From Phytoseiulus persimilis (taxonomy: Eukaryota > Arthropoda > Arachnida > Mesostigmata > Phytoseiidae), in NCBI GenBank assembly GCA_037576195.1, contig JAQZDE010000066.1, forward strand, positions 61,001 to 125,000: a DNA stretch of 64,000 bases. The letters are read 5' to 3'. The position numbers and the translations under genes were made by a program. A model generated the notes under the pieces. That model saw nothing but the letters and a program-made list of their open reading frames with translations, made no database searches and had not been told where the DNA came from. Of this stretch, positions 37,458 through 49,500 are shown one piece after another (position 1 is the first letter of the stretch; the number at the start of each line of letters is the position of its first letter).

Positions 37458-37553
37458 TGGTGCCCAACATCTCAACCTCTCTGGAGCCCTACATCTCAAG
37501 CTCACTGGTGCCCTACATCTCGACCTCACTGGAGCCCGAAAACATCGAGGCGG
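37458..37553 (+). repeat. 24-bp tandem repeat, four units
   Basis: TGG(T/A)GCCC...CATCTC units start at 37458, 37482, 37506 and 37530. The first three are nearly identical and the fourth decays after GAGCCC. The unit is a multiple of three and stays open in one frame, encoding an 8-residue motif of the type PYIS(T/S)SL(V/E). Confidence 0.85.
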
Positions 37554-39895
37554 TGCCTGACCCCCGGAGTTTAGTGGGTAGAACCGGCCTGGAACTACGC
37601 CGAGTTAGTCCCACATTGTTCTCCGCAAGGAGTCCGTGCATGAATGCTTTTAACTTTACCCCTCAGAAAAGAGCTCCCCTGCCAACTGTCAGCGGGCCCT
37701 AGGCCCTCCAATCGCATTGGCTTCGGTTGCCAGCTGTGTGCTCCTGGACACGTCTTCTTTTGGATTCGATTCACGGAGTTTCGCGGTCTCTTCATTTTTA
37801 TTGCACTATCTCGGCTCGCAGTCATCGCTGCGCTAGTTCATAGGGAGTCCACATCCCACAACGGTTAGAGTCTCCAATAGCCTCTTCACCCTACGGGCGT
37901 GGCTCCCCGTTTCTCTCTCAGAATCCCTCTGCCTAACAATGGCGGGAAAAAACCTCTCGGAGCGTCGGGAGGGAGGGGGGGATGAGACTCCGAGCCACTC
38001 ATCCGAGTGCTCCACCGGTTCTCCTTGATGGACTAAGCTGTAAGCGTCGCGGAATCGATCAGGTCTACAAACGAAACAATTGGGGACGTCGCATCAGTAA
38101 TCCGGAATGAGATTCGGCAGCTCTGAAATAGAAGTAAGATGTTCAGAGAACGCAGATTTCCAGGTCAGGGATCCTACTCTTCGAAACAAGAATAAGGACT
38201 CCGGTTCCACCGGAGATGGAACTGCGGTCCGCACAAACGAGGCTGTCCAGTCGTTCCGGCCATGGTTACCTTGAGCAAGTTTCTTCCCTGACGAAGTGGA
38301 ACTCAATCAGCTGAGAGCCGAAATGTAGTTCGAAGACCGGCCATCCACTGCCATGGAAGAACAGCCGATCGGTATTCTCTGCGTTTGCCACGCGGGTGTC
38401 TTCAAGGAAAATGGAGCAGAAATACATACGGATTCGACAGTCGAATGAATGCATCATTTGTAGGTCCGGCGCGGGCGGGTGAAGACTTTTACGAACGAAA
38501 GTTGCACACCTTGTTCTCAACTCTAGCGGGTGGGTTTCTCAGGTTGTACACACGCACAGGCAGTGGTGAGCCACACCGAAGTGTTGCTCAGGGCAGATCT
38601 GTAATGTCGCCGCTCCTAAGGATCCATTTTCCCCATCGTCCGAGGGAACAAATCCAAGATCTTCCCTGCCACAGACCATCCAGAGCTCTCACAGTTATTT
38701 GCTCACGCTCCAAGTCCTCTCGTTTCTTTGAGAAAAATGAGAAATCTAAGGACAAATCGAGGAAGTGAGCAACTCTGAGCAGTCAGCTGAGATGCCGTCC
38801 TCGGAAAACTGGTGCAAGTGGCGTACAATGGATAATACGACGTGCTCTTGCATCGATGGAATTCTCAAACAGATCCGTCTGATGGAAGAAATCAAACCCT
38901 CGTTGGGCCGCTAAGCTTCCAGAATCAAGTGAACAGAATCGATCGTGAACGACCATGCATTCTTTGCCCTCCAGAGGGACGTTAACCTCGAGGTACACGC
39001 CACGACGCCACAGCACGGATCTTGGTTTCAGCTTTGTTGATGATGTTAGAGAGGTTAAGCTTTGAGGCACCAAGAACGAGCCGAGGTGGTCTGCGTCCCG
39101 TGATGACTGCTGTTGCAAGCTTCTTGAGAGACCATGGCAGGGCTGCTTGAAGCTTTGAGTCAGTCGATTGAATCCCTATTCCGATTTCCCAGAACACCCC
39201 GACGGTTCCAATCAATAAGATTGGATCCCGTTCCATTCTACCGAAAATGCTCGAAACTTTCAACCAGAGTCTTGCCATGATTTCGTTGGAAAACGGCACC
39301 CAAACGGAGTTCTCACGACCTTAACAAGAAAATGGGGAACTGATGCGTCGAATTCGATCCCAAGGGAGAGCCTCTCATAATTTTGAAAGATTTCGGATGA
39401 GTTTCCAGCGATCGTCAGCATCGGAGCGTATAGGTCTTCTCCTCATACGTCCCCCGGGACGTAAAAATCAAGATGGAATTCATGAATTCATCATCGTCGT
39501 CACTATCATAACATTCGATGGCCCCGACTCTAGAGTTTCATCTTCATGCATTTCACTCCCGAAACGGTTGGAATCGGGATTGAGAAAAAAAGAGAATGAT
39601 GGAGGGGGGGGGGCGAATATGAGAAGGAGACCACGAGTCTCGATGCCTCCCCGCAGAAAGGGGCGGCTGGTACTTAATATTGACCACCTCAGAATGACCC
39701 GATTCACCTCCTCAAGGAATGATACCTGTATGGAGCCACTTTTTTTTCTCCTTGAGGGGGTTTCGGTGAATGCCTGGTGCACATGCACTGCTGTGACCAT
39801 GCAGCAGATGTGAGACTTGCAATCTCTCTGAACACCGTACACCCCCGTCCCACTTCGGGTCGAGAACCTGAAGCCACTACATACAGCAATGCGGT
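37554..39895. other. Intergenic, no supported gene
   Basis: Short open frames only. A G run occurs at 39604-39612, and the left flank of the MITE inserted at 39896 is at the end. Nothing with a recognisable domain. Confidence 0.4.
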
Positions 39896-40284
39896 CAGTG
39901 GCGTAGCCAGGATTTTCTCTGGGGAGGGGTTGAAATGTTTTTCCGTCCACTTACCCCCCACGCGTTCCGTGAGACCTTAAACTATCTTCGGCTTATCGGT
40001 ACATGTTGTAAGTTTTCTGTGAAGCAGTTTGCACTGTACTGATCAAAAGTTTTGACTGAAATCAAGGAGTATCGTCGCAGCTTGAAGAATGTCTTCGGCG
40101 GTCTCTGGAGTGTCGCTCGTTGGTTTTGCTGCATGTGCATCAATATGACATTGGAGCGCTTCATCGAGTTTGTAAGGAGCTCGTGTTGTGGTTTTCACTT
40201 CAGCTCCACGAAATCCACGTTAAATGTTACTTTCGGATGCTTCTGGAGCCTGCTCAGACCTCCCCCCCCCTGGCTACGCCACTG
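39896..40284. mobile_element. hAT-like MITE (389 bp) with target-site duplication
   Basis: The termini CAGTGGCGTAGCCAGG and CCTGGCTACGCCACTG are perfect inverted repeats. The flanking 8-bp AATGCGGT (39888-39895) and AATCCGGT (40285-40292) match at 7 of 8 positions, as expected for hAT insertion. No transposase is encoded. The interior at about 40148-40230 resembles 35211-35295 (shared AAGGAGCTCGT and TGTGGTTTTC/CGTGGTTTCC stretches), so a related copy or shared internal sequence lies there. Confidence 0.82.
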
Positions 40285-40292
40285 AATCCGGT

Positions 40293-40397
40293 GCCTCGCA
40301 TAGAAACTCCCCTCGCTGAAAGTGAGCTCGAGATTGTGTCGCGGTGACGGGTTTTCGTCGTGATGGGCTGTGGCCGTGTTTTGATGGCCGGGAGCTG
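40293..40397 (+). repeat. Dispersed repeat, copy A (copy B at 49.4 kb)
   Basis: This stretch and 49393-49527 share an ordered series of words: GCCTCGC..AGAA, GCTGA(A/G)AG(T/C)GAGCTC, AGATT(G/C)TGT, CGGGTTTTCG and TCATGGG/TGATGGG. The match is patchy but colinear over about 100 bp. I infer an old dispersed element of unknown class. Confidence 0.55.
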
Positions 40398-41262
40398 ACC
40401 GGGGTGAGTCCAAAAGAGTGAAACCGTGAGTGCCTCAGAATAGGTTCCTGAACTTGCTCAGCTGAAGATAACCTCGGAAATGGTGATGCACAACGGCTGT
40501 TGGTGAATATCAGCTTTTCACCAGAATATCAGCAGAATACCTAATTGATTCAGAAAGAAGATTTCACTGTGCGTCTAGGGGCGGAAACAATGTTTTGAGT
40601 TTTCATCGTTGCATGTGAACACGGAATCCCCTCTCCCACTGGCGTCGATACTTCCTGCAGGAAATCCACTGAATCACGAAAAAACGTCGAATGGTCATCG
40701 ATGCCAGTGTACGTCTTGAATCAGGAACCTTGGGCAAGTAATTATGGAAAAGTTTCCTCGATTCTCTCGGAACTTTCTCCGTTCCGTCAGATCGGCACCA
40801 AATCTCGACGAAGTCCTGAATTACTTTCATGTTCTTTCGCCCACTTACGTCATGCGTCGGGCCCGAGGCCACTGCTCAGCTATGAGCTGTGATTGATTTC
40901 TCTTCGAAAATTCGCAGCTCCACTGGCTTCTCACCATGCAGATCCACCAACCAGTTCAAGAGCAAAGAAAGAGGGGAAAAAATCCCAACTGAGATAAGCC
41001 GGATAAGTAGCGCCTGCCGAGTTTCCACTCCGCGTGAGCATTCAATCGAGCTCATGCGAGGTTACGTCACTCGGTAGCTCCAGAAACCTCATAGCGAACG
41101 GAATCGATCACCGGCTTGTGCTCTTCAGGAACTCTTTCGATCCATCAGGACGTGGTTGCACCTGAGCGCGCAGCTTCGTTTCACCCAGAATACTGAGTTC
41201 GATATCCCATCAGGATGTTGGTTTGCTCATTGAGATACAGGAAAGTTGCTTTCATCGGACGA
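40398..41262. other. Intergenic, no supported gene
   Basis: No recognisable coding sequence; short frames on both strands only. Confidence 0.4.
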
Positions 41263-42156
41263 CCTTGGATTGGATTGGATTTATTTGATCTTTCATATAC
41301 ATCATATGAACCCTTTTTATTACAGGGGTGAGTTGAATTGTAGTCACAGATCTTGTCTCTCCCAGTTCATTAGGGTGGTTTTCGTCCTCCGTAGGACTGC
41401 CTGAGTTGTGTTCGGCGAGAGTCCGATGCGGTAGGGGAATTCCTCTGGGGAGAAAGAGTCTTCCTTGCATCCCAGGACCATGTGTCTGTCCGTTTCGGTT
41501 CTGCCGCATCTTGGGCATTTGATGTCGATGGAAGGGTCACGGTTCCGGTGCTTTTTCAGGATGGTTATCATCCCTGCTCTCGTTAGAGCTAAAAGCTGGC
41601 TTCCGCGTGTGTTGTCGTACAGCCTTTGTTGTAGACCTCTGGACTCCTTGTGTTGCCGATAACACGCCAATGTGGATTTGGAATGCATGGCTTGTTTCCA
41701 TGTAGAGCCCAGTTTATCTTGCACATTTTTTCTAAGGTCTTTGCGGATGACAGCCAATGCGTTCCACATTGGCTTTCCAGATGTGTTTCTGGCTATTCCG
41801 AAGTCACTCAGGTCAAATTGTGTTCTCATTTTTCTGACTTCAAGAAGATCTTCATGAAGGTCGAAATCTGTATTATTTTGAGAAGACTCAGTTTTTCGCT
41901 GTAATGCCTATGTGAGCATCCGAGGAGAGTTTTCGAACCGCAGCTAGTTTTCCGAAGAATGAGTGTCAGATTTTGCGTTTGCAACAATCCTAGGATTGAG
42001 CGGTACCACGAGTGTCGACGCAAGAACGTGTTGAGCCAGCCATGACGTATTTACATGAAGTCTCATGGCATGGAACGTACGGAGGAAATTCCGCCAGCCA
42101 GGTCGCAAATTACTCCGAGGTTTGCGTTGATTCGTTTTCGAGCTCAACAATATCAC
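41263..42156 (-). mobile_element. 5'-truncated LINE fragment (ORF2 C-terminus and 3' tail)
   Basis: A 161-codon minus-strand frame (41829-41344) carries a CCHC zinc knuckle C-x2-C-x7-H-x4-C (CPRCGRTETDRHMVLGC) preceded by LTRAGMITILKKHRNRDPS, a combination found at the C-terminus of many arthropod non-LTR ORF2 proteins. After the stop, the minus strand runs into AAATAAATCCAATCCAATCC (complement at 41265-41284), a short tandem 3' tail typical of LINE insertions. Upstream pieces at 41840-42156 look like more of ORF2 but in shifted frames, so the copy is inactive. Confidence 0.75.
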
Positions 42157-45100
42157 AGTCTCCTCAGGAGCAAGGCTGGAAACTGTGAGTGAGGAGCGAC
42201 ATCTATGGATTCCGGTACGGTACTGTGCTGATACCTCCTTTCCAAGACGGATCTGCTGTTTTTGTGCGTGTTCGTGAGCCGACGCAACGAACTTTCAGTT
42301 CGGACGGGCCGTGTGCGGAGGTTCCCCAGTCTTGTGTTCTTCGAAAACACGATTCAGGTGAGCAGGAAAGTGTGCGCAACTTCTAAATGAGCGGAATGTC
42401 CTTCCGACCCGTACCTCTAATCGATTTCTGGGAGGCCGGCGATAACAAGTATCGCACTTCCAATCATAACGAAACCACCGCTCAGCGTTTTCGCAAGTGA
42501 CAGGCGAAGCTGATAACTCGGTCCACTGAGCGGGAGTGAGAAAGTAAAAATCAGGCCCTGCAGAGCTATCAAACTATCAGATTCCGGTGGCTGCACAGGA
42601 ATCCTTTGTTCACCTATTTCTCAACTCAATCACCCTGCAAGATATGCAAGGAAGTCTCAGTCAAATCTCAAATGAGCTCCGGCCACCGTTCATCGCGACT
42701 TCAGAGAAGTGAATCGAAGAAACGGACTTGAGTTTCGAAGAAGATTCGCCAATAAGTAATGGCTCCGCGAAGAGAGATTCTCCCCAGATAGATCGTGAAG
42801 GAAGCAGAAATGCAACGATGAGAAAAAAGTGTTTGGACGTCAGAAATTTCCGTATCTTGTATGGCAGGCGATTTTCGTCGATCCGTAGTTGTCGATCCGA
42901 ACGCCGGATGTGAAGAGAGGTGCGTTGAGCAGCAGTCAGCAAGCCAAGTCGGTGAGAGATTATCCGATATTGCCTCGGCGGCCAATGCCAAACAAGATTT
43001 CATTTTCCGAAGTCAATTCGGGAGAAGATTGAAGAGAACGTAGCAAACTCCATCTTGACAATAGCGGCTCCTCATAGGTTGGAGATGGAGGGGTTCGGTG
43101 TTCGAGAACAGTCTGCAGTACCCCGCGAATTTCCTCTGCTTGCCGTGACGTTGCCCAAATAGTTCTGTCGCCACAATGGCAACTGGACTCATGATAGCCT
43201 CCCAGAGCTTTTCATAATTATCCTGAAGCCGGTCAACTGACTGACTGTATGGAGCGGAAAACGGGGAAGATTCGCTGTTCTCGCCGATGGCGACGCTCGG
43301 CTCGGGCAGCAGATTTTCCTCTCAGAAGTTTTGCACCGGATATCCAAGTCCCTGACGTAACCGAAGCCCTTTCCCGACTCGGCGAGTTTTTCTCTAAGTA
43401 GAAGACTTTTCCCAACACAGTAGCCCTGATTGCTCGCTCTTGCTTGCGGACACTTCGTGAATCTTGTTGTTGGATTTCATTTGTTCATCTCAGAATTCCG
43501 ACGCGCGGAGCGGAGTAGGAATCGAATCGCTTCGCTGCGTAGTGACTGGTCCACCAGTTACTGCGCGTATCAGGCAGCATCGTGCTTCCGCTGTGGGGAT
43601 CGTTCTGTAAGGTGGTGAAGAGAGTCAACGAATCACCCACTGCGTCCGGAGATAGTTTCCATTCGGAAACCACGTCGAGTTTGGTCAGTTGTAAGTATTC
43701 AAGTTTTGTAGTGCGCGAAACATCACCGAGGGGCATTCTTTCTGTGCTTTTGACAGCATTTGTAGGTGTCAATGCTGGTTATGGTGCAAGCTCATGGGAG
43801 ATGCGGAGATGATGACGCCGAGCGAGCGATTTACACTATCAGTGTCTATGGGAGAAGCGCCTACTTCTTCCCAGGTGCAATCGAATCGCGCTGAGGGGCC
43901 TCTCCTCTATCGAGCGAATTTGTTCGTTCCGGGCGCTCGAACTTCCTGAAAAATTCAACCTGAAAATTTTCAAATCGAGGTATGATGGGGGTGGTCCATA
44001 TCTCTACACGGCAATCAGCCGAGATGGTGGACATTTGCGGAGAAGGACTACGTAGGCCAGCAGACACCTTCAATGCACTCGACCCAATCCACCAATAGGT
44101 TGAGATTGGAATCATTTTAGAGCCGACAGCTTGGAGCTACAGGGCCCTCATTCGGCGAGCTTCTAAACCCTCAGAGCTCGATGCGGTCCAAACTACTCGT
44201 GAGATACTCCGCCGGAGAGCCTCATGGGGCCTATATTCAATTTTTCGCAATAACTCTCGAACAGTTCCATGTCAGGGTGATTCCAAGCAGTCAGGAAATG
44301 CGACACAGTTGTGCGATTGGATTCGAGGTAGTTACTCTTTCCTGCCGCGCTCAAGATATCATGATGCAGTTTGAACAAAGGGTCGGATTTGGTCGATGGG
44401 ATTCAAACCTTGGCGCGGTTTTGTTGTGGGAGAGAGGGTAACCGATTCAGAACACATAACACGACACCGCAAGCCAACCAGAGAAGTAACTCGGTCGACT
44501 CTTTTGACAAGCAGCGTCGACCGAAAGTAGACGGAACTTGGCCGTGTTTTTCTGTATGCTATTTTTTGTTTCCGAGGAAGATAGTGCCGACAGAGGGACG
44601 TGGATGTCGGGTTCCAGTGCGGGCTAGTGATATATCCGACAGTTTGATCATGTGGACGAATTCTCGCAGCAGGAAACAGCCTCGCGGCCGCAGAGGCGGT
44701 CAGCGTTCGAAAGGTTTGTCCGGATCTGAAGATGACTTCGGAACGCGTTGGAAAACTCTGCATCATTCAGGGATGTTGTCCATGAAGAATCAGTGTGGCT
44801 ATGCCACTTGAGCGGCATCAGAGTACGTGCCGCACGCTTCTGGTCTACGTTCAGCTGATCACGGAACTGCTCCCGTGATCTTTATCTGGAGCAGCTTGGG
44901 ATTTGGTGATGACGGAATCAATTCGAAGGGAAAGTTTGAACCCCCGAGAATGCGCTGCGCAGAGCTTCAGCCTCAAAGATCCGATACTCGTTGTGACAAC
45001 CTAAACCGCGCGAGCGGCAATCTCGCGTCGACAGCAATCAGCTGTTCGTGACAGTTGGCCCTAGAATGAAGGCATGGCATGGCTCTATTCTGCGGCAGTG

Positions 45101-46510
45101 TTCGGACGCCGGAGATCGGAGGATGGGACTCCGGCCGTTCGAGAGATGAGAGTAAAACCGTAGACATCTAATCCATAGGATGAACTTCCTCCCATCGGAT
45201 AACATAGCAGGTGCTCTGCAAACTCTGTAACTTTGCGACAGGACAGGGTTCTCCATCATCTTAACATCCGCCATTCCATCTTCTGGCCTCTCTCGAGTTC
45301 CGCGGAACTGATAGATCCACATGTGATGCGCATGTCAGAGGCGTCACTGATTAGAATCCGTTCGATGTACTGTAAAAAAGATGTCGCACATGCCGCACAG
45401 CATGTTTGAGAACATGCTGTGCCATCGACGGCCGAGATCGAATAATGCTTCCGGCGGAGAAAATCAGCCGTCGTCGGATCTTGTCGTCTTGTTGTCTCGA
45501 ATCTCCGCGGGCAGATATGGAGCTTATCGGATCCGAGCGAGAACGGAAAAACGAACGCTGCATTTTCCAATCGCACAAATTTGAAAACTTTTGCCCTGGA
45601 TGCTTGTTTAGATTGCGGTGCTTGCTGCGACTCCCCGTGTATCTTGCGTCACGGCCATTTCTCCCTTTCCGTTGTTCGTCGTAATTCATTATTTCTTTCT
45701 TCGATGGATCAGGGTTCAACTTTGCACTTGCCCCCGAATCGCGGAGGGTCTCCGGACCTTCCGGGAGAGTCGTAACGGGGCAAGCGAAAGATACTGCGAC
45801 AGGCCGAAACACCATCTGCTCGTACTCGGAGTCTGCTTTCGTCGCGGTCGACCCAGAATCAATGTCAAGATCGGGCCTTAGCTCGCTTTTTCGGTCTGTG
45901 CCGTTCCGGCGGCCAGCGACATTCCGTCTCAAACGGTCTGGGCCTGCTGCGCTTATCAGGTAGTGCGTCGGATCGCTTCACCCTTCCATGAAAGCCAGCG
46001 TGGCATGAAACTGCTTGAGGTATTCGGCCGCATTTCTGCTCTTCTGCTACTTGCCCGCTTGCTTCCTTACCGTCTACCCGACTGGGTACTAAGCAGGCAA
46101 GCAAACATGCAGACGGACGGGCTTTGAAACCCGAAGGCTGAAGTCGAGCGATCGTTCTCAATACTGCATAATGTGACTGTTGTCAAATTGTGGTTTTTCC
46201 CCGCTCTTTGTCAGATGATGATATGTGGAGTTTCCTGTTCGAATCTTGGAAGACGGACCGAGGGACGGAAGATCACGGTACAGTTTCCAAGCTAAGCTTG
46301 ACTGAAAATCACCTGTAGCAACCCCATCGCTCTTGGTTGCTGAAACTCCCAACCTCGCAGGAGCTGTGCGCTGTTACACAAGACTCCAATTTAGAAGTGC
46401 TGCGGATCAACATTGTTCCGAAAGAGCTCCGGTAGACATCAGCTCCACCTAGTGAATGCTAACGTCGAAGTTTTGTATTTTCCTCGTCAGGTTCAGACAT
46501 CCGCTCGTCG
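42157..46510. other. Long gene-poor stretch upstream of ACC
   Basis: No supported gene. The largest frame is 193 codons at 45351-45932 on the minus strand, hydrophilic and without a recognised domain. The right end should contain the ACC promoter and non-coding first exon: a pyrimidine-rich acceptor (TTTTCCTCGTCAG, ending at 46488) sits 22 nt before the ACC start codon. Confidence 0.4.
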
Positions 46511-49500
46511 ATGAGTGGTCATCCGGAAGAAACTGCAGATGAGATTCGCGCCGAAGAACACGCTCAGTTTTCCCAACAAAAGCAACCGACGCCAATTATC
46601 AAAGAGTCCAAGATGCTCAGCCTGGATGACGATGATGATAACAGCAGCCCTGTGAGAGTTGTCGTGGATTCTTACGACGACGATGAACCGTCAGCGTGAG
46701 TAATTCGATCGTCTCCTTCTCGCCTCTGTCGTCTTGGTTTACGGTGTGACATTCGGAATCTCTGTCTGAATTCTAGAATGTTTGCTTCGGACCCTGCTTT
46801 GGCGGGGGGATTCATAAATATGAGGATCTCGAGAGATTCGTCGAAGTCGCGATGCTTGATGAACTGATGAACGACTGCTTGATGAACTGTCCACACGGCC
46901 CGACCCGGTCAAAAATGTTGACAGCTGCTGTCAGGCTCGATCAGGAAGATGAATCCCGGTTAACTATTTCCTTCATCGATAGCGGCTAGTCTACAAATTT
47001 TAGAGTTCTTCCGTTGACAGCACCTGGCTGTAGAGCGCTATCGTAACGCGTGATGATCAGATCATACGATGTCAAGAGTGTGTTCGTGGAGCTCAGCAGC
47101 CTATGGCTCGACGCTTTATCAGCATTGCCGCTTAGATATTCTGGCCTAAAAATACGAGTCCTCGCCGAATGATTATCCTGGAGTTCCCGGCGATTCAGGC
47201 TCCGTTCTGTTCTGGGAACGAGCGCACCGATTTCAAATAATTCCCCCGAGGAGTCGCGCAGAGCGCGTTCGGAGACTCTCTCGTTCAATCATCTTGCCAA
47301 TAGCTAATCAGCGAAGCAGGGATTTCTGTGTCCGTAGTGGGAGATCGGTCCGTCTGAACTCGTCGAGGAGCGAAGTCCTTGTTCATGGATTGATTTCGAA
47401 CTCACTCGGGACTTCATTGCAATCGCTTTAGAGCCGCTTTGAGCTTGGAAACGCTGCCGTCCTGATAAGGAAACAGCAGTAGCTTCCACTCAAGGTTCCG
47501 AACGAGGATAATTCGATTCGAGTGGAAGTCGAGATGGATTTAAAGGCTTCAGAGGAATCGGACTTATCCCTCGGCGTTTCATTCTTGACTATGGTGAGTG
47601 CTCAACAATGTCGAGACGCAGTCTTCTACAGGAGATCTCCACGTCAGTTCTAGTGAAATTTCCCGCGGTTCCATCCTCAGAATTCAGTTGACCGCAGAAG
47701 GCAGATTTCCCCGGTGGGTAGAGTAATCTGGCTCGTAAAGGCTGCGAACGGGGCAGAAACTGAGCGATTTTCCCCGTCTGACCTTGCTGTTCGGGTTGTC
47801 GTGGAGTTGTTCCACATGCGGTGACACGAATCTTCACCGAAGAATGAAACTATTGTAATCAGCGAAACCTGAGTCCAAGGCTAGGGTCAGTGGCCGCCGA
47901 CCATCTGAATTTTACCGTGCCGGTGACCTTGAGCTTATGCAACGACTTAGATTTGTCGACTCAGTCAGGAGTAAATCCCGAGGATCTCGTCTGTAACCGT
48001 CAGCGAATCAAAGACTTCCTGACGAGATCAAAATTTTTTGGGGTCACGAGAACCAATTGCTCGGATGTAAACAAATACAAAAAGCCGGAGATTACTCTGA
48101 AATATCACGCCGCGAGTTGGAAAACCTTGCTTATTTGCTACCCGGATCCTATCGATTTTTCAACCAGATAAGCTCTGGCTGATTCATAAAAAACATACTT
48201 GTACCGCGTCCAGTTGTTCTCTTACCTGGGTTGGTAGCGTATTCTTTCACTCTCCGGCTGCTGGCGGCCGCGTTCTTCAACTGTCCAACGCGATCTCCAG
48301 TCCCACAACCTTGTGAGCGGCGCGATGTGGCTTTTCTTGGTTTCAATTTCTATCGTTTGACTAGCTATCGCGCTCGGCATGTCGCTCCGAAAATCTGTGC
48401 TCCGACGAACCTTCCTCGATAGGTAATATCGAAAACACGAGACGTGTTGACCCGTTCTCTTGTTCTTCGCATCCCTCCGGAAGACATTCTTCTGGTCGAG
48501 ATGCGTTTCTCATGAGCATCGATTCGAGTCGCCACAGAAACCTCTCCCGCTATTTCCTCCATTTGATTGCAATCCAACCATTCTTTTCCAGCGGATCGAG
48601 TCGAGCAACCTTCACGTTGGACGGCAGCGATGACGAGGGCAACGCGACTGAAGGTTCCATCCAGAACACGCTTTCTGTGGACTCCATGCGCGTCAAATTC
48701 ACCGGGAGCTCAAAGCGTCAGTTCAGGTTAGATGAAACTCGGAGATTCTTCCAGGAAGCGATTCAATGGATCAGCCGTGGCAGTGAATCTTGATCCAGTG
48801 TGACGAACACGTGCTTCGGATTTCGGAGAGAGAACGATTCCGCGGAAGGTTCAGACCTGAAGCCGTCTGGTTTATCAAGTCTGCTCTGAGCGCTCCGCTA
48901 GTGCAATGCGGAGGGGAGAACATGAGTTCTCCGGTATCGTCGGAAATACGATCCATGAATGCCTGGGGAGGATACCGAGGCGAGGAAGAACGATTCGAAC
49001 AGTTGATTGAATTGGGCGATCGGTCTCCTCGAGGGCTACAGCCCATCAACGCGGGAACCCGTAACCAGAAAACTAAAACTCATTTTGCTTCAGGGTATCG
49101 AGTTTCGCGGTCTGTTATTTAAACTCGTTTCCCCCCGTGGGGCGATGCTGGGGGAATATATGTGTGTAATCGTCACTATCGAGAATCTCAGAGTAGTTGG
49201 GAATGAATAGTTTCGAAAGATTGATTGAAAGTGATGCAAATCATTATTTCCGGCCTAAACATAAACGAAGAAGGTCTGCGATGGAGTGACATCTCTCTCA
49301 GGTTCGATTCGCTGGAGCGGGGGGCAAGATCCGCTGAGTCCTTCATAGGAATCGCGAAGTGCTTTAACGAAATGTACATCGCAGCATTTTGACGCCTCGC
49401 CCAGAAGCTGCGCTTGCTGAGAGCGAGCTCCAGATTCTGTGGCGGCGATGAGTTTCCGCGGCGGCGGGTTTTCGCGGTCATGGGTGCACACCCTCCCCGT

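Noticed and set aside
45351-45932. 193-codon minus-strand frame upstream of ACC
   Set aside because: Hydrophilic, unrecognised and overlapped by several plus-strand frames; no splice or promoter support.
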